Source: Actinocrinis sp046724665 (GTDB lineage: Bacteria; Actinomycetota; Actinomycetes; Streptomycetales; Catenulisporaceae). From it: 10,414 nt of DNA. A program made the position numbers and the translations under genes. Shown here in pieces: positions 1 to 6,644 of this stretch. How positions within the stretch are numbered: the stretch's first letter is position 1; each line of letters begins with the position of its first letter. Below the pieces are notes generated by a model. It made no database searches and was not told the DNA's origin. It was given only the letters and a program-made list of their open reading frames with translations. Location: contig JBKOWZ010000303.1 of NCBI GenBank assembly GCA_046724665.1, positions 1 to 10,414 on the forward strand. The letters are read 5' to 3'.

Positions 1-1406
1 GCGTCCCGCAGCACCTTGCCGGTGGACGTGCGCGGCAGTTCCGCCAGGACCCTGATATGGCGCGGCAGCTTGAACGAGGCGACCTGTTTGGCCAGGTCGG
101 CACGGACGTCGTCGGCGGTGACGCCGTCCAGCGTCACGTACGCCTCGATCGCCCCCGCGTCGAAGACGATGACCGCGCCGGTCACGCCGGGCAGAGTGCC
201 GAGGGTCTGCTCGACCTCCGTCAGATCGACCTTCAGGCCGCCGATCGAGACCTGAGAATCCCGCCGTCCCAGGATCGTGAGACGTCCGGTCTGCGGGTCG
301 AGCCGTGCGGCGTCCCGGGTGTGCAGCCATCCGTCCGACCAGCGCGCCGAGTCCATGGCGCCGAGGTACGGCGGCTCGGGCATCCGGATGTGCAGCTCGC
401 CGTCCTGCTCGCGCAGCTCGAGGCCCTCGGTCGGGGTGAGCTGCGGACGCAGCGTGCCGGTCAGGTCGGTCGCGATGACTCCGAGTTCTGTCATACCGTA
501 CATCGAGCCGAGCGGCACGCGGTAGCGCTCGCCGAACGCCTCGGGCAGCCCCGGCCGGGTCAGCTCGCCGGCCACGATCATCCGGACCAGCGACGGCAGC
601 GGCGGAGGGTCGCTCACGCCGGCCAGCAGCTCGGCGTGGAAGGGCACGCCGATCACCGTCGTCGGCGCGTCCCCGGCGCCGATCGCGGCCAGGATCCCGG
701 CCGCCGTCATCCGCTCGGGCAACACCAGTTCGGCCCCGGCGTGCAGCGCCTGAAGCAGGCCGCCGACCAGGCCGAGCACGTGGACCATCGAGGAGAGCAG
801 CACGATGCGCTGGCCGCGGCCCGGGAACTCGGGCAGCCTGGCGTACCGTTCGAGCTCGAATACCAGGTCGTCGGCGGTGCGCGCGATCACCTTGGACGGC
901 CCGGTCGAGCCGGAGCTCAGCTGGATCAGCGCGTGCGGGGTCTGCGCGTCCACGCCGGAGGGCCGGGCCACCGCCCGCGTCTCGATCACGGCGAACCCGC
1001 GCAGCGCGGTGCTCGCCGGGGCGGCCGCCTCGACCAGCACCCGCGGGGCGAGCCGCTCGAGGGCGCGATCGACCTCGGCCTGGGTCAGCCGGTGGTCGAG
1101 CAGGCTGACCTGCGCGCCGATCCGCCAGGCGGCCAGCAGCGAGGCGACGAAGCCGAGCGACGGCGGCAGCAGCAGCGTGGCCGTCCCGCCGGCGGTCAGG
1201 CCCGCGTCGGCGAGCACGCGCTCCTGCCGGGCGACCAGGTCGCGCAGCGCGGCGCGGTCGAGGCGCTCGCCCAGATGTAGTGCGGGCTGGTCGCCGGGTC
1301 CGGCGAGCAGCACGGACTCGACCCAGCCGGATGCCCGGCCGAGGGTGGTGGGGCGGGCGGGAGCAGCGGTCAACACGACCCCCGGGTCTCGGACGACTAA
1401 GGGCAT
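1..1406 (-). CDS. Stand-alone AMP-forming acyl/aminoacyl ligase (ANL superfamily), C-terminus cut by window edge
   Basis: Reading the minus strand from ATG at 1406 gives 468 codons to the window edge. The protein has the ordered core motifs of adenylate-forming enzymes: A3 phosphate loop LSSGSTGPSK (about 163-172), A5 YGMTE (303-307), an A7-like HTRDAARLD (362-370, Arg where TGD is usual), A8 hinge GRRDSQVSIGG (380-390) and A10 PRTSTGK with the catalytic lysine at about 464. Only a few C-terminal residues should be missing; at about 470-490 aa it is short for the family. No carrier domain is fused, so it would load a separate carrier protein or CoA. The substrate cannot be read. Start choice is uncertain: ATG 1406 has no clear Shine-Dalgarno and puts a TTA codon at position 3, while GTG at 1376 is an alternative excluding TTA. 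It is divergent from the methyltransferase-like gene. Family is sure, role inferred. Confidence 0.9.
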   Translation of the reverse strand, partial: MPLVVRDPGVVLTAAPARPTTLGRASGWVESVLLAGPGDQPALHLGERLDRAALRDLVARQERVLADAGLTAGGTATLLLPPSLGFVASLLAAWRIGAQVSLLDHRLTQAEVDRALERLAPRVLVEAAAPASTALRGFAVIETRAVARPSGVDAQTPHALIQLSSGSTGPSKVIARTADDLVFELERYARLPEFPGRGQRIVLLSSMVHVLGLVGGLLQALHAGAELVLPERMTAAGILAAIGAGDAPTTVIGVPFHAELLAGVSDPPPLPSLVRMIVAGELTRPGLPEAFGERYRVPLGSMYGMTELGVIATDLTGTLRPQLTPTEGLELREQDGELHIRMPEPPYLGAMDSARWSDGWLHTRDAARLDPQTGRLTILGRRDSQVSIGGLKVDLTEVEQTLGTLPGVTGAVIVFDAGAIEAYVTLDGVTADDVRADLAKQVASFKLPRHIRVLAELPRTSTGKVLRD

Positions 1407-1484
1407 TGGGTTGATGTGCGGTGATACCGTCACGCGAGGCAGACGCTGTCACATCCGTTGCGTCCGGTCAAGGGCGGATGGCGC

Positions 1485-1519
1485 GGTCCAGACCAATTTC
1501 ACGAAGGGTCTGGACCAAT
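1485..1519. repeat. Two GGTC-NN-GACC dyads, 22-bp spacing (candidate operator)
   Basis: GGTCCAGACC at 1485-1494 and GGTCTGGACC at 1507-1516 are exact reverse complements separated by 12 nt. Each arm is also a GGTC-NN-GACC dyad, and both are followed by AAT, so the unit GGTCYRGACCAAT is a direct repeat with a 22-bp period, about two helical turns. Two dimeric binding sites on one face of the helix is a simple reading. The site lies 79 bp from the ligase ATG and 153 bp from the methyltransferase-like gene. No regulator gene lies in the window. A hairpin with a 12-nt loop is possible but has no T-run and no gene end beside it. Confidence 0.6.
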
Positions 1520-1658
1520 CCCCGAGCCCGAGACCCCGCTTGTACTGCGGATTCACCGCGATCACTGCCCTGCTTCAAAGGGTGTGTCGAAACCTCAGTC
1601 AGTCGTTCGGGCAATGCAACCGGTCACGGCCGCGCCGCGGGTGTGTGCGCATACTGAG

Positions 1659-1666
1659 AAGGAGGT
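1659..1666 (+). promoter_or_regulatory. Strong ribosome binding site of the methyltransferase-like gene
   Basis: AAGGAGGT, a full match to the anti-Shine-Dalgarno complement, lies 5 nt before ATG 1672 and fixes that start against the much longer open frame that extends upstream. Confidence 0.85.
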
Positions 1667-1671
1667 CGCCG

Positions 1672-2454
1672 ATGGCGGCAGAGGTCGGATTCCCAGGCTG
1701 GGACTGGGAGGATCCTGATAAGGTGGCCGGCGCGCTCGACGGTTTCAGCGAGGGGCTGGCGCGCTGCGGCTCGCTCAAGGCGGTGGACGGCCCGGTGCCG
1801 CGCACCCGGGAGCAGTTCGCCGCGCTGGGTGTCACCGGGATCGAATTCGCCGCGTTCCGCACCGAGCACCCGTCCGGCCTGGCCACCGACCTGGCCCCGC
1901 TGCGGACCGACGACGAGACGGCCGAGCCGGGCCGGCTCTACCGGGTCGATGGCGAGAGCCTGTATACCCGGCTGGACATCGGGGAACCGCTGCCGTTCGA
2001 GGACGGCTGCGTGGACTGGGTGTACGCCGAGCACCTGATCGAGCACGTGCCGCTGCCGGTGGCGATCCGCTGGCTGGCCGAGGTGCGCCGGATCCTCGCG
2101 CCCGGCGGCCTGCTGCGGATCACCACCCCGGACCTGGCCAGGTACGTCGAGGGCTACCGTGCCGCCGAGGGCGGCGGCGGCTTCTTCGCCAAGCACCGCC
2201 GGCGGCTGCGGATGATGCGGGTCGGCCCGCCGATGCCGGAACGCCGCGCCTTCATGCTCAACCAGATCTTCTATCTCTACGGCCACCGCTGGATCTACGA
2301 TCTCGACGAGCTGCGGTACGCGGTGTCAGAGGCCGGATTCGCCGCGGAGGCGCTGCGCGAGTGCTCGTTCCGCGAGGGCTCGCGGCGGGACGTCGCCGAA
2401 CTGGACACCACCTTCCGCAGCGACGAGACGATCTACGTCGAGGTGAATGCCTGA
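1672..2454 (+). CDS. SAM-dependent methyltransferase-like protein with degenerate SAM motif I
   Basis: This 260-aa protein has the second half of a class I methyltransferase fold of the kind seen in the COG4627/Methyltransf_11 groups. It shows RLDIGEPLPF then VDWVYAEHLIEH (about 100-125), the post-motif helix and strand EVRRILAPGGLLRITTPDL (137-155), and a C-terminal HRWIYDLDELRYAVSEAGF segment (205-223). The usual glycine-rich motif I (E/DxGxGxG or LNLGCG) expected before residue 100 is not visible; that part reads GLATDLAPLRTDDETAEPGR. It may therefore bind SAM unusually, or have lost methyl transfer. ATG 1672 follows a near-perfect ribosome binding site. Its TGA overlaps the next start (TGATG), so it is translated with the hydrolase. 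A tailoring role on the cluster product is inferred; no substrate can be named. Confidence 0.8.
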   Translation: MAAEVGFPGWDWEDPDKVAGALDGFSEGLARCGSLKAVDGPVPRTREQFAALGVTGIEFAAFRTEHPSGLATDLAPLRTDDETAEPGRLYRVDGESLYTRLDIGEPLPFEDGCVDWVYAEHLIEHVPLPVAIRWLAEVRRILAPGGLLRITTPDLARYVEGYRAAEGGGGFFAKHRRRLRMMRVGPPMPERRAFMLNQIFYLYGHRWIYDLDELRYAVSEAGFAAEALRECSFREGSRRDVAELDTTFRSDETIYVEVNA

Positions 2455-3386
2455 TGCCCCTGCACCCGGAGGTCGAGGCGATGCGCGCGCGCAAGGCGCG
2501 CGAGGGCGCCGCGCCGCTGTACACGCTCTCGCTGGCCGAGGCCCGCGCCGCCGACCTGGCCGACATCCAGGCCGCCACCGGCACCGGGGAGCCGGTCGCG
2601 GCCGTGGCCGACCGGACGATCCCCGGTCCGGGCGGACGGCTGCGGATCCGGATCTACGAACCCGATCACGGACGCGACCGGCCCGCACTGGTCTACTTCT
2701 TCGGCGGCGGCTGGACGCTGGGCAACCTCGAAACCTGCGACGCGATCTGCCGGGCGCTGACCAACGCGGCCGGCTGCGTGACCGTGTCGGTCGAGTACCG
2801 GCTCGCCCCCGAGCACCCGTTCCCGGCGGCGGTCGAGGACTGCCGCGCGGGCCTGGCCTGGGTCGCCGAGCACGCCGCGCAGCTCGGCGTGGACCCGGGC
2901 CGGCTGGCCGTGGGCGGCGACAGCGCCGGCGGGAACCTGGCGGCCGCGGTCAGCCTGCTGGCCCGGGACGAGGGCGGCCCGGCGCTGCGCCACCAGCTGC
3001 TGGTGTATCCGAACACGGATTACGGCTGGGATCCCGAGGCGCTGCGCGCCTACGAGGACCCGCTGCTGTTCAACCGCTTCTCGATGGCCTGGTACTGGAG
3101 CCACTACCTGGCCGAGGAGAAGGACGGACTCAGTCCCCTGGCCTCCCCGCTGCGCGCCGAGAGCCTGGCCGGCCTGCCGGAAGCCACCGTGATCACCGCC
3201 GAGTACGACCCGCTGCGCGACCAGGGCGAGGCGTACGCGCGGCGGCTCGGCGAATCAGGGGTCGCGGTCGAGCTGCGGCGCTACGACGGCATGATGCACG
3301 GCTTCTTCGGCATGTTCGGCGCCTTCACCCTGGGCCGCGCGGCGGTGGACTACGCGGCCGGGCGGCTCGCCGCGGCGCTCAGGTAG
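2454..3386 (+). CDS. Alpha/beta hydrolase, HSL (family IV) esterase-like, with HGGG changed to FGGG
   Basis: This 310-aa protein has the order and length of a hormone-sensitive-lipase family alpha/beta hydrolase. Visible are the oxyanion-hole region YFFGGGWTLGN (81-91), EYRLAPEHPFPAA (114-126), nucleophile GDSAGGN with Ser157 in GDSAG, the acid in EYDPLRDQ (Asp252) and the catalytic His in MMHGFFGM (His282). The catalytic triad looks complete. The family hallmark HGGG reads FGGG, with Phe83 where His normally stands. The start ATG overlaps the stop of the methyltransferase-like gene by one base, and GAGG about 10 nt upstream serves as the ribosome binding site. The ORF stays open further upstream but that part is the other gene in a different frame. 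Possible roles are product release, ester or lactone hydrolysis, or acyl transfer; none is decided by the sequence. Confidence 0.88.
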   Translation: MPLHPEVEAMRARKAREGAAPLYTLSLAEARAADLADIQAATGTGEPVAAVADRTIPGPGGRLRIRIYEPDHGRDRPALVYFFGGGWTLGNLETCDAICRALTNAAGCVTVSVEYRLAPEHPFPAAVEDCRAGLAWVAEHAAQLGVDPGRLAVGGDSAGGNLAAAVSLLARDEGGPALRHQLLVYPNTDYGWDPEALRAYEDPLLFNRFSMAWYWSHYLAEEKDGLSPLASPLRAESLAGLPEATVITAEYDPLRDQGEAYARRLGESGVAVELRRYDGMMHGFFGMFGAFTLGRAAVDYAAGRLAAALR

Positions 3387-3404
3387 CCGCCGCGCGCGGC
3401 GGCT
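3385..3404. terminator. Perfect 20-bp palindrome between convergent genes, likely bidirectional terminator
   Basis: The bases from 3385 to 3404 are fully self-complementary (AGCCGCCGCG joined to its reverse complement). They begin at the hydrolase TAG and end 4 bp before the stop of the convergent permease gene. It can form an all-GC stem of about 8 bp with a small loop. There is no T-run on either strand, as is common for actinomycete terminators. Location between convergent stops is the main support. Confidence 0.55.
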
Positions 3405-3408
3405 CGCG

Positions 3409-4173
3409 TCAGCTGACCCGGCTGGAGAACAGCCGCGCCGACCAGGTGACCGCCGCGACCGTGAGCACCGACATGATGATCAGCCCGATCCAGATCGAGT
3501 CGTCGCCGACGTCGCCGCCGAACAGCGCCCGCATGCCCGCCACGGCCCAGTAGAACGGGTTCCACAGCGCGGTGTCGCGCAGCCACAGCGGGGCCAGCGC
3601 GATGGGCAGCAGCACACCGGAGAGCAGCGCGAGCGGCTGCGAGACGGTGTTGACCAGCGGCCCGAGCGCCCCGTCGTTGCGCACCGCCATCGTCATCGCG
3701 AACGCGATCGCCGCGGACATCAGGGACATGAGGGTGAACAGGAGGAACGCCAGCAGCAGGTACCCAGGGTTGACGGTCAGCCCGAACGCGAGCGCGAGCA
3801 CCGTCGTGATCACCGCCTGCGCCAGCAGCGTGGTGGTCTCCCGCAGCACCCGGCCGAGCAGCAGCGCAAGCCGGCTGACCGGGGTGACCCGGAAGCGCTC
3901 GATCACGCCCATCCGCAGCTCGCCGAGCAGCGGGAAGCCGGCCGCCAGGCCGCCGAAGATGGCCAGCGCCGCCAGCAGCCCGGGCACGTAGATCCGGTAG
4001 GCGTCGCGGTAGCTGGTCGCCCCCATCGGCCCGAGCGCGACCTTGAGCAGCGGGGCGAACAGCAGCAGGTAGACGAACGGCTGCACCAGGCCGATCACCA
4101 GCCAGGACGGGGTGCGGATCACGATCAGCAGCTGGCGCTGGTAGACCAGCCAGGTGTCGCGCAGGATCTTCAC
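3409..4173 (-). CDS. ABC-2 type transporter permease (DrrB-like)
   Basis: This 254-aa integral membrane protein has about six hydrophobic segments, near residues 22-45, 63-83, 112-132, 137-160, 170-197 and 226-247. Between segments 2 and 3 it has the cytoplasmic ERFRVTPVSR motif (92-101) typical of ABC-2 drug exporters, and near the end NPFYWAVAGMRALFGGD. It would form the membrane channel, probably as a dimer, with the ATPase encoded upstream in the same operon. The start is GTG at 4173, preceded on the minus strand by GGAGAG with 5-nt spacing. It is the last gene of the glycosyltransferase-ATPase-permease operon and ends next to the palindromic terminator. Export of the cluster product and self-resistance are inferred from the DrrAB family; the substrate is unknown. 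Confidence 0.92.
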   Translation of the reverse strand: MKILRDTWLVYQRQLLIVIRTPSWLVIGLVQPFVYLLLFAPLLKVALGPMGATSYRDAYRIYVPGLLAALAIFGGLAAGFPLLGELRMGVIERFRVTPVSRLALLLGRVLRETTTLLAQAVITTVLALAFGLTVNPGYLLLAFLLFTLMSLMSAAIAFAMTMAVRNDGALGPLVNTVSQPLALLSGVLLPIALAPLWLRDTALWNPFYWAVAGMRALFGGDVGDDSIWIGLIIMSVLTVAAVTWSARLFSSRVS

Positions 4174-4256
4174 GGGGACTCTCCGCTCGGCAGTCTTCGG
4201 TCTGAGGGGTCTGTATATGAGGACACTGAATGTGCGGGCTCTGCCGCTCGGGCGGA
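4174..4256 (-). other. 83-bp gap between ABC ATPase and permease genes
   Basis: This is the only sizeable gap in an operon whose first two genes overlap. It carries the permease ribosome binding site and a CCGCTCGG direct repeat (4183-4190 and 4243-4250). No convincing promoter or hairpin was seen. Co-transcription of both ABC genes is still likely. Confidence 0.4.
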
Positions 4257-5246
4257 TCAGCCCTGCGCGATGGTGCGCCCGGTCTTGGTCAGGAACACGT
4301 CGTCCAGGCTCGGCCGCTGCAACTGCACCAGTTGCGGCTCGATGCCCGCGCCCTCGAGCGTGCGCAGGATCAGCGGGATCGCCGTGGCGCCGTTCTCGGT
4401 GTAGACGCGCAGCGAGTCCTCGGCCGGCGACTCGGTCTTGCGCACGAACGGCTGGTCGGCCAGCGCCTTCTGCGCCGCGGCGACCTGGCCCTGCGCCGGA
4501 CCGTCCGCCACCGCGGCCGCACCGCCGAGCCCGATGATGACCACGTCCCCGGATATCTCCCGCTTGAGATCCTCCGGCGTGCCCTCGGCCACGATCTCGC
4601 CGTGGTCGATGATGGCGATCCGGTCGCAGAGCGAGTCGGCCTCTTCGAGGTAGTGCGTGGTGACGAAGACCGTCATCCCCTCTTCACGCAGCCGGCGCAC
4701 CTCGTGCCACAGCCCGGCGCGGCTGTGCGGGTCGAGGCCGACGGTCGGCTCGTCGAGGAACAGGCACTTGGGCCGGTGGATCACGCCGAGCGCGATGTCG
4801 AGCCGGCGGCGCTGGCCGCCGGAGTACGTCATGCTCTTGCGATCGGCGTACTCGGCGAGGTCGAAGGCCTTGATCATCGTCGCGGCCTGTTCGACGGCCG
4901 CCGACTTGCCGGAGCCGTACGTGCGCGCCTGGACGACCAGTTCCTCGCGCGCCGTCAGGGCCATGTCGGTGCCGCCGCTCTGCGCGACGTATCCGATACG
5001 CTCGCGTACCGCCGCGGGGTCCTTGAGCAGGTCGGCGCCGAAGATCGTGGCCTCGCCGCCGTCCGGGGCCAGCAGCGTGGCCAGCATGCGCAGCGTGGTG
5101 GTCTTGCCGGCGCCGTTCGGGCCGAGGAAGCCGAAGATCTCGCCCCGCCCGACGGTCAGGTCCACGCCCTTGACCGCCTCGACCGTGGCGGTCTGGCGGC
5201 GCTTGCCGGTCTTGAAGGACTTACGCAGACCTCTGGTCTCGATCAA
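4257..5246 (-). CDS. ABC transporter ATP-binding protein (DrrA-like)
   Basis: This 329-aa protein carries a full nucleotide-binding domain: Walker A GPNGAGKT (42-49), Q-loop Gln89, signature YSGGQ (141-145, Tyr in place of the usual Leu), Walker B LFLDEP (162-167), D-loop GLD (170-172) and switch His198. The C-terminal extension ends with RPSLDDVFL (311-319), characteristic of the daunorubicin-resistance DrrA subgroup. It would power export together with the permease encoded downstream. The likely start is TTG at 5246, because GGGAG lies about 6 nt before it and no ATG or GTG is better placed. This start lies inside the glycosyltransferase reading frame, giving a 26-bp overlap and implying translational coupling. 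Family assignment is secure; the exported molecule is inferred to be the glycosylated cluster product. Confidence 0.94.
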   Translation of the reverse strand: MIETRGLRKSFKTGKRRQTATVEAVKGVDLTVGRGEIFGFLGPNGAGKTTTLRMLATLLAPDGGEATIFGADLLKDPAAVRERIGYVAQSGGTDMALTAREELVVQARTYGSGKSAAVEQAATMIKAFDLAEYADRKSMTYSGGQRRRLDIALGVIHRPKCLFLDEPTVGLDPHSRAGLWHEVRRLREEGMTVFVTTHYLEEADSLCDRIAIIDHGEIVAEGTPEDLKREISGDVVIIGLGGAAAVADGPAQGQVAAAQKALADQPFVRKTESPAEDSLRVYTENGATAIPLILRTLEGAGIEPQLVQLQRPSLDDVFLTKTGRTIAQG

Positions 5247-6513
5247 CCGTGGCTCCCTGAGTCGCTGAGGATTCGCTGAGGCCTGATGCCCGGGTCGGCG
5301 CGGTTCGGCGCGCCAGCGCCTCCAGCCGGTCGGCCGCCGCGCGTGCGCCGCCGTCCGCGGCGAACTGCTCGCTGATCCGGCCGGCCGCGCGGCGGTACGA
5401 CGGTTCGTCGAGGACTGTCTCGATCGCGCGGCGCAGCGTCGCGGCGTCTGCGCGCTCGAACGGTACCCGCACCCCGGCGCCGGCGGCGACGACCTGGCCG
5501 GCGGTGACCGGCTGGTCGTGCCGGATCGGTGCCAGCACCAACGGGACGCGGTGGGCGAGCGCCTCGCACACCGTGTTCATACCACCATGGCAGACCACTG
5601 TGTCCAGGGCGCCGCGCCCGAGCAGTTCCAGGACGGGCGCCCAGGAAACGGCGATCACGTTCTGCGGAAGCACACTGCGCGCCGCGCCCGACAGTGCGGT
5701 CGGCAGTGTGCCCGACAGCGCCTGCGGCGGAGCGATCACGATGCCCTGCACCCGGTCGGTCAGCTCGCCGAGAGCCGCGACAGCCCGAGCGTAGAAGCCC
5801 GCTGCGACGTCGGCGGCGAGCGTGCCCATCGTCACCAGCACGCGCCGCCGGCCCGGATCGAGCCGGTCCCACGGAAACGGCTCGCGCCCGGGCGCGTCGG
5901 TCTGCGCCGAGCGGTCCGCCAGCACCGGCCCGACCAGCGCGTAGTGCTCGGGGAACGGCAGCGGCCCGGTCAGCGCCGGGCTGGTGAGCGCGAGCACCAG
6001 GTGCGGCGAGAAGCGCGGGTCGGCGAACTCCTCCGGCGGCAGGCCGGCCGAGCGCCACAGGGCGCGAAGATGCTCGCGCATCCGCGCCTCGACCGGCGGG
6101 AAGGCGCGCAGCGGCCGGGTCAGCTCCATCGACGAGGTCGCCAGGGTCGCCCACGGGATGCCGTGCTGGTACGCGGTGAACGCCCCGGCCGGGGTGTGCT
6201 CGTCCGAGACGACCACGTCGGGCCGATATGCGAGCACTGCCTTGTCCACCGCCTTCGCGGTGAATCTGGCGTACGGCACGATGAACTGCTCCCACAGCGA
6301 CCTGATCGCCGCGTGGCCGCGCGCCGCCTGGTCGCGCAGCAGCTTCGACCCGGTCGGGTACAGCAGGGCGTCCGGCCCGATCAGCGGCCGCAGGAACAGC
6401 TCGGAACCGGCCCACGCCACCTCGTGCCCGCGCGCCGCCAGCGCGCGGCCGAGCCCCACGGTCGGATTCACGTGCCCGGCCAGCGGCGGCGAGACGAACA
6501 GGAACCGGCTCAC
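5221..6513 (-). CDS. GT1-family (MGT/UGT-type) glycosyltransferase
   Basis: This 430-aa GT-B enzyme begins with VSPPLAGHVNPTVGLGRAL (about 7-24), which holds the N-terminal His14 typical of GT1 catalytic bases. It carries the C-terminal nucleotide-sugar signature CHGGMNTVCEALAHRVPLVL (308-327) followed by PIRHDQ, with Asp333-Gln334. Length and motif order fit the macrolide and carotenoid glycosyltransferases. It would transfer a sugar from a nucleotide-sugar donor to the cluster product in the cytoplasm. No sugar-biosynthesis genes lie in the window, so a housekeeping donor such as UDP-glucose is possible. The start is GTG 6513 with AAGGGG 6 nt upstream, both within a 7-bp inverted repeat at 6512-6529. 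The last 30 residues are low-similarity tail and overlap the ATPase start. First gene of the minus-strand export operon. Confidence 0.92.
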   Translation of the reverse strand: MSRFLFVSPPLAGHVNPTVGLGRALAARGHEVAWAGSELFLRPLIGPDALLYPTGSKLLRDQAARGHAAIRSLWEQFIVPYARFTAKAVDKAVLAYRPDVVVSDEHTPAGAFTAYQHGIPWATLATSSMELTRPLRAFPPVEARMREHLRALWRSAGLPPEEFADPRFSPHLVLALTSPALTGPLPFPEHYALVGPVLADRSAQTDAPGREPFPWDRLDPGRRRVLVTMGTLAADVAAGFYARAVAALGELTDRVQGIVIAPPQALSGTLPTALSGAARSVLPQNVIAVSWAPVLELLGRGALDTVVCHGGMNTVCEALAHRVPLVLAPIRHDQPVTAGQVVAAGAGVRVPFERADAATLRRAIETVLDEPSYRRAAGRISEQFAADGGARAAADRLEALARRTAPTRASGLSESSATQGATVDRDQRSA

Positions 6514-6529
6514 CTAAGACCCCTTAGGT
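6512..6529. repeat. 7-bp inverted repeat over the glycosyltransferase start and RBS
   Basis: ACCTAAG (6512-6518) and CTTAGGT (6523-6529) are exact reverse complements with a 4-nt spacer. On the minus strand the structure contains the AAGGGG Shine-Dalgarno and reaches into the GTG start of the glycosyltransferase. It could be a repressor site or an mRNA hairpin that hides the ribosome binding site. Confidence 0.5.
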
Positions 6530-6644
6530 CAAATTCCTGATGATTGCTGTGTCTTGTGGTGCGCGCGGGACGGCGGCATACTACAGCTCGCCGGACAGCT
6601 GGAGTAGACCAGTACTCGAGCAGGACAGTGGTCTGGGGGGAAGC
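6514..6644. promoter_or_regulatory. Divergent promoter region for the exporter operon and the ketosynthase operon
   Basis: This 131-bp region lies between two divergent operons. For the plus strand, TTGTGG (6554-6559), a 17-bp spacer and CATACT (6577-6582) form a modest sigma-70-like match about 60 bp before GTG 6645. On the minus strand, TAGTAT (6583-6578) is a fair actinobacterial -10 but has no recognisable -35. The two possible -10 elements overlap. AGACCA and TGGTCT at 6606-6634 form an inverted repeat downstream of the plus-strand promoter candidate. None of these is proven. Confidence 0.4.
6606..6634. repeat. 6-bp inverted repeat AGACCA/TGGTCT upstream of the ketosynthase gene
   Basis: AGACCA (6606-6611) and TGGTCT (6629-6634) are exact reverse complements 17 nt apart. 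AGACCA also occurs in the left dyad at 1485-1497, and GGTCTGG at 6630-6636 equals 1507-1513 of the right one. This hints at one regulator for both divergent regions. The arms are short, so chance is possible. Confidence 0.3.

Larger units (their letters stand above)
1407..1671. promoter_or_regulatory. Divergent intergenic region between the ligase and methyltransferase-like genes
   Basis: This 265-bp non-coding stretch separates two divergent genes and should hold both promoters. No convincing -35/-10 pair was found for either direction. Its main structure is the pair of GGTC-NN-GACC dyads at 1485-1519, listed separately. Smaller dyads are GTGA-5-TCAC at 1421-1433 and GCGG-5-CCGC at 1547-1559, both too short to weigh alone. 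The plus-strand ORF running through here is a shadow without coding support. Confidence 0.5.

Noticed and set aside
57..1280. Long plus-strand open frame of 407 codons, and the upstream part of another from 805
   Set aside because: It is antisense to the ligase, whose minus-strand translation has all ANL motifs in order. The plus-strand product is Arg/Gln/Gly-rich with no family motif, as expected for GC-rich shadow frames.
1421..1452. Short dyads and GTCAC repeats near the ligase start
   Set aside because: Arms of 4-5 bp are expected by chance in this sequence.
4174..4256. Internal promoter between the ABC genes (TATACA-like sequence near 4214)
   Set aside because: No matching -35 element at proper distance; not enough to call.
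6540..6644. N-terminal extension of the KAS III gene to ATG 6540
   Set aside because: No ribosome binding site before 6540, the added residues do not resemble the family, and the region holds promoter-like elements. GTG 6645 has a G-rich RBS.
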